Part shown: positions 45,585 to 57,811 of the stretch, one piece after another | Position numbering within the stretch: the first letter of the stretch is position 1 | Layout: the number at the start of each line of letters is the position of its first letter | Assembly (NCBI RefSeq): GCF_032884065.1 | Contig: NC_088868.1 | Span: forward strand, 1,548,001 to 1,612,000 | DNA length: 64,000 nt | Origin: Artemia franciscana | Taxonomy: Eukaryota; Arthropoda; Branchiopoda; Anostraca; Artemiidae | Direction: 5' to 3' | The notes under the pieces: generated by a model | What the model was told of the DNA's origin: nothing | Databases searched by the model: none | What the model saw: the letters and a program-made list of their open reading frames with translations, nothing else | Position numbers and translations under genes: made by a program

Positions 45585-45735
45585 AAGAAGACGAGGAACA
45601 AGAAGAAGAGGAAGACGAGGAACGAGAAGAAGAGGAAGACGAGGAACAAGAAGAAAAGGAAAACAAGGAACGAGAAGAAGAGGAAGACGAGGAACAAGAA
45701 GAAGAGGAAATCGAGGAACAAGAAGAAGATGAGCA
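45585..45735. repeat. GAAGAAGAG-type purine tandem tract
   Basis: About 24-bp period of GAAGACGAGGAACAAGAAGA and variants, repeated in the other arm as its complement at 48765-48915. It gives charge-rich or Leu/Pro-rich frames on either strand, which are composition artefacts. Confidence 0.85.
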
Positions 45736-46089
45736 ACTAAAAACTCTTTGTCTGTTTGTACAATCCCTTTTGGCATAGGGGACATGGGGGACATTTTATC
45801 ATAGCTAATGACCTAAACTTTATGACCATATCTGAGATTTTTACAGTTTTACAGCCAGAGGGACACATGGTATCTGAAGCTGTTCATTTGGGCATTTTTT
45901 TTGGGGGGGGAGGGTTTGAATTTGGTTGGCATCACTTTGGATGTAAGTTACCGTGAATGTCCAAAATTGGTGAATGTCACATTCACTGGTGAATGTCTGA
46001 AATATCTTTTTTTTTCCCTTGGATTTAGTCAGTGTTGCCAGTCAATTTTTCAGTTTCATGAAAGGTTTGATGGTGATATGTAAGGTTAA

Positions 46090-48403
46090 ATTGGGTTAGG
46101 TCGGGTTAGATTAGATTAGGTTTTTAGCCCATTTCTGAGATTGTTAACCTAATTTAGCCCAGTATAACTTTAACTTTTACCATTAAAGCTCCAATAAGAC
46201 TAAGAAAGCTGATTCGTAAGGCTAATTGAATCCAAGCAGAGAAAAAGAAATGTGGACATTTACCGTTGAATGTCAACATTCACCAGATTTCGGACATTCA
46301 CAGTAACGTACATGTTTATTTCATTTTTTGCCCACTTACAATGAAATGCAAAAAAATTGAGTAAATAGTAAACAAAAAATTATAAAGTTTTTAACACTAA
46401 AGTCTTAAAATATAGATTTTGGAATCACACAAATTGTCGTACATAAAAGTATGTAGTTATTTAAATTACACTGCTTTTTCGTTTGAAATGAAATAAAATC
46501 TAAGAACTCATAGTTCGAATAATATAAATGAATTCATGTGCTTTACTTTGACATAATTTTGTACAACTATTACATAAACTGCTTTGTTTTTTACATAAAC
46601 TGCTTTGTTTTTTACATAAACTGCTTTGTTTTTTACATAAACTGCTTTGTTTTTTAAATACCGTCAATCCCAAAAGCAAAAGATGCATCAGACACTATTT
46701 AAAAATAATTTAATCGCTGGGACTCCATGGGAGTCCGTGAACTCTATGAAAGTCAAAATGGGATCCGCTAAGGCTCCAGTACTGCATATACGTCTATGTA
46801 TAATTAAATAAAAACGAGTAAACTTTGTTCTTTTTTAATTTCATTTCAATTTTGAGTTTCCCCATTATTCTATTTTGATGACATTTAAATTACAAATGCA
46901 ATTATAAATTGTCCATGGAGTTTCAATGGATTCCATACTGACTTTCATTGAGCTCATGAATCATGGATTCTAAACGGAGAAATTATTTTTAAAATGTGTC
47001 TGATGCACCTTTTACTTTTGAACTTGATGGTTTATAAGAAAACGCAATAGCTTATTTAATAGTAAAATATAATACTTGTTTATATTGTTTGATACATTAT
47101 TATTATTTTAAAACAAGCTCTGAACCTTAAGCTTTTTCTCTCAGCATTAAAAACTAGTTCTCTGAAAACTATGAAAATTATTTTTTGTAATTTTTTTTAT
47201 TGCTATGAAATAATAATGGTAAATAGAACATAAAATAATTTCAGTAAATACATAATTATGGAGTCACACTTCTACTTCAGTTTTATTAAATAAGCAAATT
47301 TAAATAAAGAAAGAACAGATACGGCCATTGAGCATGGGCACGGTGATAATTACAAAATTTGTCTGTGATATACATTTTGCCTGATTTAAAAGTAGCCTTG
47401 CATGTAGTGACTTTATACCGTTGCTCTAGTGATATGTGAATGGTAAAAATTTCCGTCTTGTTCAATTGGTAGAAACCAAAATGATTTTCTTCAAATATGC
47501 TTCTGTTAAACGTTTAAAATACAATGTTAGTGTGTATATATCTTCAAATCCACACTATAAAGTTGTATCTAATTTATTTGGTCTTGTTCAATTGATATAA
47601 ACGAGAAAATGCCTGTTAAATGTCTTTTGACAGCATCTATATTTCTGTTCAAGTGCGTGTTTTTTTCTGTTCATACGTATCCTTTAACGCTGTACCTTTT
47701 TATTTGGCTTCTTTTTCGCATGTGTGTCAGATATTTTTGATAGGTATAGGGTCTCCCATCATTTCCGTTGATATGTGATATTAGTGATATGTGAATGGTA
47801 AAAATTTTCGTCTTGTTCAATTGGTAGAAACCAAAACGATTTTCGTCAAATATGCTTCTTTCAAACGTTTAAAATACAATGTTAGTGTGTATATGTCTGT
47901 TCAAATTCATACTATAAAGTGTTGTATCTAATTTATTTGGTTTTGTCCAATTGATATAAACTAGAAAATGCCTGTCAAATGTATTTTGACAGCATCTATA
48001 TTTCTGTTTAAGTGTGTGTTTGTTTCTGTTCATACGTATCCTTTAACGCTGTACCTTTTTATTTGGCTTCTTTTTCGTATGTGCGGCAGATATTCAATGC
48101 ATTCAATGGCAGATTTAAATGGCAAAAGTCTCCATGTGGTTCAATTGATAGAGAAAAAAAATGTCTGTGAAATATATTACCTTGCCCATTTCTACCCATT
48201 TTTAATGGGTAGAAATTCTACCATTTTTAATTGCTGAAGTACCAACGGGAGAAACAATTTCCCCTTGCCCTTGTTTGCCAATTTTGACAGGAGCATTTTT
48301 TGCCTCAAACCTATTTTAAGCCCATTCGTACCTGAAAATCGCGATTTTTTTTTTTTTTTTTTTTTTTTGAATTGTTAATTTTAATTAAATTTTAATTTAA
48401 AAT
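46090..48403. other. Interior of the inverted-arm element
   Basis: AT-rich and non-coding. It holds four 21-bp copies of ACATAAACTGCTTTGTTTTT at 46571-46656 and a direct duplication of about 310 bp at 47431-47740 and 47785-48095 (354-bp offset). It also holds a poly(T) run at 48345-48369. No transposase is visible. Confidence 0.6.
47431..48095. repeat. 310-bp direct duplication
   Basis: GATATGTGAATGGTAAAAAT starts both copies, at 47431 and 47785. They share TTGTTCAATTGGTAGAAACC, CGTTTAAAATACAATG, TTGACAGCATCTATATTTC and CTTTAACGCTGTACC with about 5-8% differences by eye. Confidence 0.88.
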
Positions 48404-48964
48404 TAACCTTACATATCACCATCAAACCTTTCATGAAACTGAAAAATTGACTGCAACACTGACTAAATCCAAGGGAAAAAAAAAGATATTTCAGACATTC
48501 ACCAGTGAATGTGACATTCACCAATTTTGGACATTCACGGTAACTTACATCCAAAGTGATGCCAACCAAATTCAAATCCTTCCCCCCCCCCCCAAAGAAA
48601 AATGCCCAAATGAACAGCTTCAGATACCATGTGTCCCTCTGGCTGTAAAACTGTAAAAATCTCAGATATGGTCATAAAGTTTAGGTCATTAGCTATGATA
48701 AAATGTCCCCCATGTCCCCTATGCCAAAAGGAATCGTACAAACAGACAAAGAGTTTTTAGTTGCTCATCTTCTTCTTGTTCCTCGATTTCCTCTTCTTCT
48801 TGTTCCCCGTCTTCCTCTTCTTCTCGTTCCTTGTTTTCCTTTTCTTCTTGTTCCTCGTCTTCCTCTTCTTCTCGTTCCTCGTCTTCCTCTTCTTCTTGTT
48901 CCTCGTCTTCTTCTTCTAGAAGAAGAAAAATAAATACAAAAAAAAATTATTTTACTTCTTCTTA

Positions 48965-51710
48965 AAATTAAAATTAACGTGTGGTTTGTAGATCTGCGTG
49001 GTAAAAGAAATCCTCATGTTTCAAGTGAGCCATGTACTTGACAAATTGCCAAAAGTCTTAAAATTATAAACCAAGAAGCTTGGAAACAAAATGTGTTGTT
49101 GATGTTATGTTAAATTTATTGTCATGTGGAAGGAAAATGTTTTTTTTTCTGTTTTCTTTCTTACCCAGTGCAAAGAGGATGTATTATTTATAAGAGTAGA
49201 AACTGGTGTTAGTGTCAAGAAAAAAAAAATCAAAAGAGCCTTCTAGTATTTTAAATTTCTTGGCATTTGTTCAAGGTTTGCACATGTGTTTTTTCCAGAA
49301 ACTTTAATAAGGCACGTATTAATACTGTAATTTTGCTAATCTTTACTTGATGAGGTGAATTATACACATGACAACAGTGTATGGTGAATGCCCCCCTCGC
49401 CTGCGAATCTTTTTTTCTAGGTGTAGTTTTTCAAACAAAAATACAAAGGGAAGGTGTTTTTTGAAATGAAAGGGTAAATTTCCTCCTCCCCCCCCCCATG
49501 TAACTGGTATACCTGGTAATTGTAGAAACTGGATTATGTTTTTTTAATACTTGGTTGCTTTGAATAAATGCCATGGGGTTTTAGAAATGACAAAAATAGA
49601 GCCAAATTAATGCGCCCTTCAGAAAAACTATCGAGTCGTTTTCGAGAAAAATATATATGTATATGTACATAAATACATACCCAAGTATTGTTCCTTTAAA
49701 GATGTAAGTATTTGCCTTGTTATTACACTGTTATACACTGAGTTAAGTACGACAAAAACCGAAATACTAGATGGCGTCGTAAGTTTTCTTGATGACACTA
49801 CCAACAGCCTCCATTCTTGTATCTCACCTATACTCTTTAGTATGGTGTTCAATTTAAGTGGAAGCTAGTCAAATTTGCTTCTGGAGAAAATACTCATTGT
49901 TCAATCGTCAAATTATTGGAGTTGTGTATTAATCCTTATTTTTAGAATAATACATTCAATGACTGAAAAATGATGTTTTGAAACGTGCATTGTCTTAAGT
50001 TAAACGTGAGAAAGTTGGTTTTTACTAAAGCCTAACCAAAAAATAAATAGATAGAGTGAGCTAAGAAATTAAATTTACTAATGAAATGTCATTAATTTAA
50101 TTTTTTTCAAACAATTACTTTTGCCTCGGGCATAAATAACTTCTTTCAGTAAAAATTTTTTTATTTGTGCGTTGAAAAGTAGTTTACAAGTTTAATGGAT
50201 TAATCCTGGACTCTATGTATTTAAAGTATTTCAGCTGGATATTAAGGTATATGTTCACTCTGAAATTGCGATTTTCTGGTATCATACATCTGTAATAATG
50301 CGATTTTACGATAATCTGTTACTTACACAATGAGAATTAATATTTATATCACTGGATTCATTAGTCTCAGGTCTATCCATTCACCGAGTTAAAGTTTTAA
50401 TATTACGTGAATTTTTTATTGGAAAAGATAAGAAACTTGGTCTAAAAATAGAAAATTGTCCTCTTTGAACGGTTTTTAATTAGTTTTCAGATATTTTCAA
50501 TTTAAATACCACGTACGCCAAATATTTAAAATGAAATTTAGCGAATGGACAGAATTAATTTTGAGCTATGGAATAATATCAGAATTTTCTTTTTTATGAA
50601 AACCGTAAAAGAGCAGAAAGATAACATACTAAAAATTGCTCAGTGAACATAAACCTTAAAAATAATAATCGGACATTTTTAACCCACTATTGAAGATTAG
50701 AAGTGGAGTAGTACAGAGCAACCAAATTTACAGCAACCAAAATAAAAAGGCAAACCAAATGAATTCAGCTATAAACTTAAACTTTAATTGAATTCAGTTC
50801 AAAACTAGCAACACTTCAGTTCAAACTACTACCAGTCGATTCAACAACTCCAAAGAGGGTTTTTAGGAGCTCAGGATTCTACAAATTTATAAGAATGTTA
50901 CCTGGGTTCTGTAAAGTTTTGCCCAGTAATTCAAGATTCTACATATTTGAATTAGTGAAAAGTAGTTTACAAGTTTTATTGATGAATTCAGGATTTCATA
51001 TTCAGAAACCGGAAATTCAGGCTCTTTTTTTCCAAACTAAATACATGTACAATAAGGGTATGTCTGGCTGAGAGTCTAGCTCGTATTAATATACGAGCTA
51101 AAATTCTAAAAGTATTTTACCTATGCGTTAGAAAATATCTTAATTTTTCTTACGAATCAGCGTCTCGTCAATTTGCTCTCTGTTGCATTCATTTTACACG
51201 AAATATTGTATATTTATATTCTTGTAAAAATTTTGTTTTACATGAATAAATGCAATACAAGTTCGATTTTAAAAAAGTTAGTTTATTTGCACAATATTTA
51301 TAAATAAAAGGGGAGAATTAATTAAACACTTAACTAGAAATTTTTAAACCATCTTGCATCTTCATTTCTTTTGTGACGATTTATAATGTTACATTTTCAT
51401 CTTTTTTCTTTAACTTTTCTTCTCAGAAAAAGAATTTAAGTCAAAAGAGTTACAGGAAATTATAGCAGAAACTGGCGTCGTGTGATTTCTTTGGCTTAAT
51501 TTTATTGTGATTTAAAGCCTTAAAGACAATTGAAACTTAAAGGTATGATTGTTCAAAGCTTCAAAATTACCAAGTATATATGTCGCATCCATGGAATATT
51601 GCTAAGGCTGTGTTCAGGAGGTAAGGTACTATTGCGTAAAACACTCCAAGGAAGGAAGGAAGTAAAAAAGGAATGGGAAAATTATAAATAAAACACACAA
51701 ATAATGGTTT
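48965..51710. other. No recognised gene or repeat
   Basis: 2.7 kb of AT-rich DNA. No long open frame, protein motif or tandem structure stood out. AGTAGTTTACAAGTTT occurs twice, near 50181 and 50961, with some similarity around it, suggesting an old duplication. Confidence 0.4.
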
Positions 51711-53114
51711 TTATGGCACCTGGTATCTACCAAGTCCGATTTACGGTTAAATCGGAAAAATAAGAAAAACTGAGGTATGTTTAACTTACAAACTGGTGAT
51801 TGGATATTAATGAAATTTGATTTTTGGAAGGATATCGTGTCTCAGAGCTTTTGCTTTAATTCTCGACCGGATCCAGTAACATTGGGGGGAGACCTAAAAT
51901 CTTGGAAAACGCTTAGAGTGGAGGGATTAGGATGAAACTTGGTGGGAGAAATAAGCACAAGTCCTAGTTATGTGATTGCCATAACTAGAGCTGATTCGTT
52001 CTCTTTGGAGGAGTTGTGGGGAGGGTTAATTCTGAAAAATTAGAAAAAATGAGGTATTTTTAACTTTCGAAGGAGTGATTGCATCTTAATGAAATTTCAT
52101 ATTTATAGGGACCTCGTAACTCAGATCTCTTATTTTAAATTCCGACTGGGCCCAGTGTCATAGGGGGGGTGGTCTTGGAAAACGCTTAAAGCAGAGAGAT
52201 CAGGATGAAAATTGGTGGGAAGAATAAGCAGAAGTCCTAGATACGTGATTGACACAACCAGACTGAATCCATTCTCTTTGGGGGAGTTAGAGGTGGTGTT
52301 ATTTCGGAAAAATTGAGGTATTTTTAACTTACGAATCAGATCTCAATGATGTTTAGAAGGATATCGTATCTCCGAACTTTTATTTTAAATCCCAACCGGA
52401 TCCGGCGACATTGGGGGAGTTGGAGAAGGGAATCTAAAATCTAGGAAAACGCTTAAAGTGAAGGGATCGGGATGAAACTTGGTGGTAAAAATAAGTACAA
52501 GTCCTATATACGGGATTGACATAACTGGAACGGATTCGCTCTCTTTGGGGACTTGGGAGATGGTTAATTCTGAAAAATTCGAAAAATTATTTATTTTTAG
52601 CTTACGAAAGAGTGATCAGATTTTAGTGAAAATTCATATTTAGAAGGACCTTGCAGCTCAGATCTCTCATTTTAAATCCTTACCGAATCCAGGGTCATTG
52701 GGGGGGGGGGGTGGAAATCTCGGAAAACGCTTAGAGTGGATAGATCAGGATGAAACTTGGTGGGAAGAACATGCACAAGTCCTAGATATGTGATTGACAT
52801 AAGCGGACCGAATCTGCTCTCTTTGGATGTGTTAATTCAGAGAAATAGAGGTATTCTTAACTTATGAATGGGTGACCATTCTTGAGGTATTTTTAAATTT
52901 GATATTTAGAAGGAACTCATGTCTCAAAGCTCTTATTTTAAATCCCGACCAATTTTGATGACATTGGGCGGGGGGATTTGGAGGGGGAAACCGCAAATCT
53001 TGGAAAACGCTTAGAGTGGAGAGATCGGGATGAAACTTGGTGGGTAGAATAAGCAAATGTCATAGGTGCGTGATTGACGTAACCGGAATGGATCCACTCT
53101 CTTTGGGGGAGTTA
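51711..53114 (+). mobile_element. R2 repeat, left part of an interrupted copy
   Basis: Starts TATGGCACCTGGTATCTACC (degraded terminal hairpin) and contains about four 300-bp units with GGATCTTAATG-like, TTTTAAATCCC and CTCTCTTTGGGG markers. It breaks at GGGGGAGTTA (53114). It resumes at 57102, so the two parts are one element split by the 53115-57101 insertion. Confidence 0.8.
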
Positions 53115-53365
53115 TAGTGAGGAAAAATACGGTTTGACCTCGGGGAAATTGCAACAGAATTTTTTTTACACCAAAATGTTCAGAAAAATCAACTTAATCA
53201 CACAAAAAAAAATCCTCCCGAATCCCCCTTGCACAACTACCCGAAACCCTCCTTGAAGGGGGGGTAAATAGAAATTTCTATTTGGACGTATATTTGGGTT
53301 TAAGTGGTCGTTTTCTATCAAATCAAGCATGACCAATCCGAATCTGACGTCAGAAATCAAGTGCT
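53115..53365. repeat. Left terminal inverted repeat
   Basis: Pairs with 56840-57101. The outer 80 bp match well and the inner part is diverged but keeps TTTTCTATCAAATCAAG. A T-run and A-run of variable length account for most length differences. Confidence 0.75.
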
Positions 53366-53757
53366 TCGTACCCCAGTATAAACTTTCACCTTCACGGAAC
53401 AGGGGAGGGGAAGGGGTAAAGTATGCAGGTCATTATTTGCCAGATTCCTATCGTTAAAGAATCATTTTATATCAAATAAAGTACCGTATTGCCAGATATG
53501 AGGTCAAAAAGCAGTTTTTTTTTTTTTTTTTTACTATTTACCTTATTTTCACCTCTAAGCGGCCTGTAATATGAGGGGTTGCTAAGTATAACATCTTGAA
53601 AAACCACTTCTTCAATCGAGATCAAAACTTCAGATCAATCAGTTATAAAAAAAAGAACGTTCAGAACTCAGGTAAATTAATCACAAGAACATTTTGATTT
53701 TAAAGCACAACCTAAAGCTAATTCTTCTTCCTACTCGTCTTCGTTATCATCCTCATC

Positions 53758-56439
53758 CTAATTTGCTGCAGCGTTAGCATATAACGCCCCTTTGCACTCC
53801 CCGCAGGTAAAGCTGCTGGGCAAACCGTTCCGACGGCAGCCGCATCTGAGCGACTCGCGCCCACTGGTGCACTGGCACCGCACCATCTTCAGCAGGTTTT
53901 CCGATGCTGGTGAAGCATCCGTCATTATGGGAAGATACATATTCCGTGACGAAGAGAGGTGCCAACCCCACTCTTTGGGCTTTAGCGAATCGGCCGTATC
54001 TTGCCACTTCATTATTTGCAAATAGCACCTGTAAAAGTGGTACTTTGCGACAGCCAAAGTAGGCGGAAGCCCCTCTGCCTGAATGAAAGCAATTGCACTT
54101 GCAACCCGCATTGTAAATGATCGCACCCGAAGATCCTTCAGGGTCTTCTCATTGCTTTTTCCTGTGTAGATGCGGAGCAAAGATTTCTCTCCAGCTTCTG
54201 CAGTCTCCTGGTGGTTGGATCCTGTTGTCATGAAGGTCTTAAAAGCATCTTTAAAAATCCCATCTTTAAGTGACAAGGAAACATCTGCTGGTTTCCCTAC
54301 GCCGTGAAGTCTAAATGTTGTATCGCAGCCAGACATTGCGTGGCAAACGAGTCTATTTTCTGCTGCTTCGGTTCCTAGTTTGTTCTTGATCCTTTTTATG
54401 TCGTACACTCGTCAGTTATTTCCATATGTGTCTGTCTGCATAAAGATATCACATGCATTAAGCTTGGTATGGTACAGTAAAAGGACTAATAGGTCGGCAT
54501 CATTCCCAATCAAAGTGGTCGACGCAGTTTCAGTGCGACTGACTGCAGTTAATACAACTAAGACATCGCCATAATCCTGAGCGTGTAGAATGTTGCATCC
54601 TGAGTTCACCAGCCTCTCAGCAAGTAGGCTGATGAAGCGTTTGTTTTTGTGGTTTCTCAGAAATTCTTCCTTACTTTTGACAATCTTCATGTTAGGAGAG
54701 AATTGAATCGTTGGACACGACAAGCCTTTGGTTCTCTTCAGTTGTGTGCAGTTTTTCATCGTATGTGTATCAGTGTAAGAGTCAAAACTACCAATGCCTG
54801 GCCGAAATGTCTTGCGAAATAATCTACGTAAGATCCTGCCACCTCAGAGTATGTGGATCCTGGAGTCCACGGGATTTTCTGGACTAGCCAGCCACCGTCC
54901 AAGACTCTCTGGGAGGTTGGCAATGTCACTGGACCATAGAGCCCCTCAATTTTTATCTGTGCATTAGTTAGAGAGGCATTGTCGGTTGTCCTCATCACCT
55001 CGAACGAACTAAAGAGCGATGGTGGAAAGCTACAGAGCTCGAACGACAGAACCTCGTCAAGTCAGAACCACTGGTGCTAGCCACTGCGGCAAGACGTTGG
55101 AAGATTAGAGCTGGGTTGACCATTGCCATTTCGCTATCTTTCACCACGATAACTATGGCTGAGCTGTAACTGTGCAGTGTGTTAATTAAAAATCAAGATT
55201 ATAAATGGTGATGCAGCTGCGAAGCCAGTCCCATTTGTACAGGAGACATTGAACCGCGTGGTCTGCATGCCTGCATTATAGCCTGTCTTATAGAAGATAT
55301 TAGACCAGGCGTGTCGACCCCCTATTGATGAAAGCAGTAGACAAAGAGATGGACACACGAAGTTCAAACACTACTCTACTGACGATATCTCGTTAAGAAA
55401 TTCGTAGGAATCCTTCCTTGTCGTGATGGATTTGATTTCACTTCTTATTATCTTTCCAACGACTTTTATGAGCTGATCCCTTTCTCTTTTTTCACATTCT
55501 ACTTTTTCCTCTTGGTGAAATTCTTGTAATATCCTGTCAACTGTGTCTCTAAATGTTACGAGTGTCTCTTTCCCATTTGAATCGGACACAACCACTTGTT
55601 CGCCATACTTACTGACTAGCAAATCCTTGGCTTGACGAAAGCTGTAGGCCAAACTATCACAGTCAGTTTCGGAGAGAATATGAGCCATCTTTCTTAAAAT
55701 GATCATCAGAGGTACAGGTTCTTCACTGTTGGCATAGCACCAAAGCGCTTCTTCGAGAGTGGCTTTCCTTGCACTATCGCACGGTCTTCTCTTCTGTTTC
55801 TTTGGTGGAGGCACGTCACTCACTTCTTCTTGGCCACGGAATTTTTTGGAATCTCTTTTCCTGTCCTGAAGTTCACTGAGCATGTTTGATAATAAACGGC
55901 ATCCTCTGCATGAAGGTCAGAAGTCTTTGAATTTTTCCGACCAAGCACTGTCATGGCCCACTGATCGTTCCTGCTCTTACACATTTCACTAATAGAGTAG
56001 TCGAAGCTATGAGTTCGTACTGCATAAGCTTCAGAGAACTCACGACTTGTGATCTTGCATAATTTCAGTGCTTGACCACAGAATAGGCAGTTCTTCGAAA
56101 AATCAAAGCGTGGAGCTGAAGATCTGGTTGGGGGGCTGTAACCGGTTCTATCTGCTCAAGTTTCCTTTGAGCGTTCTTGTCTCTGTCGATCCAACGTCTG
56201 TCAGAGAAGTTACGACGACACGCGGTATGGACTTCATTTCCAATTGTCACAGCTATGCTACTGCCTCTTTCTTTGCTTGCGTTATTCACGGCATCGGATA
56301 ATATGCCAGTGTTTTCACCGGGTTTGATGCTGCTTGGGGATATCGGGCTCGCGGATCCCAGTTTATTATTTTGTCTTTTCTTTTTGGAAGTAAATAAAAC
56401 GGCACAAACCTTGTATTTAGCCTTGAACACGCCAATCAT
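53758..56439 (-). pseudogene. PIN/FEN-like nuclease-family protein with Cys-rich tail, broken
   Basis: The element's only gene, in disrupted frames. From the N terminus: NNASKERGSSIAV and VHTACRRNF (56439-56065); FDFSKNCLFCG and AVYYQTCSVNFRTGKEIP in another frame (56130-55850); KATLEEALWCYANSEEPV and YGEQVVVSDSNGKETLVTFR (55883-55371); VNPALIFQRLAAVA and DEVLSFELCSFPPSLF (55110-55000); GGWLVQKIPW (54998-54756); then IGNDADLLVLLLYH and, after an in-frame TGA at 54409-54411, CHAMSGCDTT and LHGVGKP. The C terminus has WQDTADSLKPKEWGW and the cluster CQC, CGC, CGEC. This order matches a many-copy uncharacterised invertebrate family I know from sequence. D-AD-LV and GCDTT--L-GVG resemble the PIN/FEN catalytic and helix-hairpin motifs; nuclease activity is inference. 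At least four frame shifts and two stops (TAG at 55371, TGA at 54409). Confidence 0.75.
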
Positions 56440-56839
56440 CTAGTAAGTACTATGGTAGATGGCTCCACTGACTAGATCACCCAAAGAATGACACTAAGGA
56501 ATGGAAACCGCAAACTGGAGGGGGAGTCTGGAATGCTGGTTTGAAATTAGACTGTTCGAGACTCATATTCTAAGGCGCCATTCCTAGCTTGATAGGAAAT
56601 GGCGAATCAACTGACAAATGATTAAAATTACTAGTTCATGTAGGTCAACTTCCACAGCCGACTTGGGTAATATGAGGTACTTGACCACGTGAAATCAAGT
56701 TTTTAACTTCATTTTCGAATTCACCGCCATTGATTCCAAAGGAAACGACCGAATAATGCAACAACCCTTTAATTTCGAGATTTGCCCCCCCCCCTGCCCC
56801 TTAAGGATAGAAATGGGCATTAGGATGCGGGAAAAAGGA

Positions 56840-57101
56840 AAATCTGAATTCAGATTTGGAGTCAGCATACTTGATTTGATAGGAAACGACTATTTAAACT
56901 CAAAAATATTTATAAACACAAAGGTCAGGTTTTCCCCTCATTTTTCCCCTTCAAGGGCAAATTCGGGATACTTGAGCATTCGGGGGGATTTTCTTTGTGT
57001 GATTAAACTGATTTTTCTGAACATTTTGGTGTAAAAAAAAAAAAAATCTGTTGCAATTTTCCCGAGGTTTGGCCATTTTTTTCCGTATCTTTCCTCCACT
57101 A
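56840..57101. repeat. Right terminal inverted repeat
   Basis: Complement of the left repeat, containing CTTGATTTGATAGGAAACG, CTGAACATTTTGGTGTAAAA, TCTGTTGCAATTTTCCCGAGG and the terminal CTCCACTA. Confidence 0.75.
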
Positions 57102-57492
57102 TTAGGGGGGTCCAGTGCTTTAGCGAGTTTGGTCCTTCTGGACGTGCTAGGACGATGAAAATCGGTAGGTGTGTCAGGGACCTACACAAATTGACTTGAT
57201 AAAGTCGTTTTCTCCCACTCGACCATTTGGGAGGGGGGCTGAAGGGAGATGAAAAATTAGAAAAAATGAGGTTTTTTAACTTACGAGTGGGTGATCGGAT
57301 CTTAATGAATTTTGATATTTAGAAGGAGCTCGTGTCTCAAAGCTCTTATTTTAAATTCCACCAGAATTAGCCTCTGATTTTCCTTTTAAATTATTTATAT
57401 TGATTCTTAGAATTTCGCTCGAGCTCATGCCATATGAGCTCTTGGCTCTTCCGACCTCGTCACAAGTGCCATATGAGCTCTTAGCTCTTGTT
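57102..57492 (+). mobile_element. R2 repeat, right part of the interrupted copy
   Basis: Resumes with TTAGGGGGGTCCAGTGCTTT, then GCGAGTTTGGTCCTTCTGG, GACCATTTGGGAGG and GGATCTTAATGAATTTTG, and ends with the family terminus CAAGTGCCATATGAGCTC at 57464-57492. Confidence 0.8.
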
Positions 57493-57811
57493 TAAAGTTA
57501 AAATGGCACTTTCTATTGAGGGACGTATCAAGCAAGACGGGGGTAGGAGCGTTGGTTTCTCGTTTTAATACCCTCCACACTTTCCTCAAACTGCAAAATT
57601 CGTCGAAAAAACATCTTTTATTAACATTCAAATATATTTCCTTGATCAGTAACGAACGTTTAAAAGGTTTTACTTTGGATTTTTTTTCCTTTACGCTAGG
57701 AATTTCCTTTACAATACCAAACTTTTTTTAAGTTAAGTTAATGAACTATTTTCTTTACTCTACTATTTCTTTCCCTTTAATGTACTAAAGGATGTCTAAG
57801 AAGAACGTAGG
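57493..57811. other. No recognised feature
   Basis: Spacer between the R2 end and duplicated segment B. Short opposite open frames only. Confidence 0.4.

Larger units (their letters stand above)
45535..48963. mobile_element. 3.4-kb element with 0.55-kb inverted terminal arms
   Basis: Left arm 45535-46089 and right arm 48404-48963 are reverse complements at very high identity. Both contain the GAAGAAGAGGAAGACGAGG purine-rich tandem tract, TTGGCATAGGGGACATGGGG, a G-run, CCAAAATTGGTGAATGTC and GATATGTAAGGTTA. The arm-encoded 76-residue frame is identical on both sides, with only silent differences noticed (GTTCCTCG against GTTCCCCG). The 2.3-kb interior has no gene. No target duplication is evident at AGTTC|AGAAG and CTTCT|TAAAA. 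Long-arm DNA transposon derivative or large inverted duplication. Confidence 0.85.
53115..57101. mobile_element. 4-kb inverted-repeat DNA transposon-like element
   Basis: The left end TAGTGAGGAAAAATACGG and right end CCGTATCTTTCCTCCACTA are complementary. Similarity continues inward about 250 bp on each side: AAATTGCAACAGA, TTTACACCAAAATGTTCAG and TTCTATCAAATCAAG on the left against their complements on the right. TTA flanks both ends (53112-53114 and 57102-57104). Deleting the element plus one TTA restores the R2 phrase GGGGGAGTTAGGGGGGTCC. It carries one gene, on the minus strand. No known transposase motif was recognised. The TAGTG...CACTA ends do not fit CACTA transposons, which read CACTA at the left end. 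Confidence 0.8.

Noticed and set aside
45442-45794. Ser/Leu/Pro or Arg-rich frames over the purine tract
   Set aside because: Pure products of the GAAGAAGAG repeat on either strand, mirrored exactly in the inverted arm.
53115-57101. CACTA (EnSpm) transposon
   Set aside because: The 3-bp target duplication fits, but the ends read TAGTG...CACTA, the reverse of CACTA elements, and no EnSpm transposase is present.
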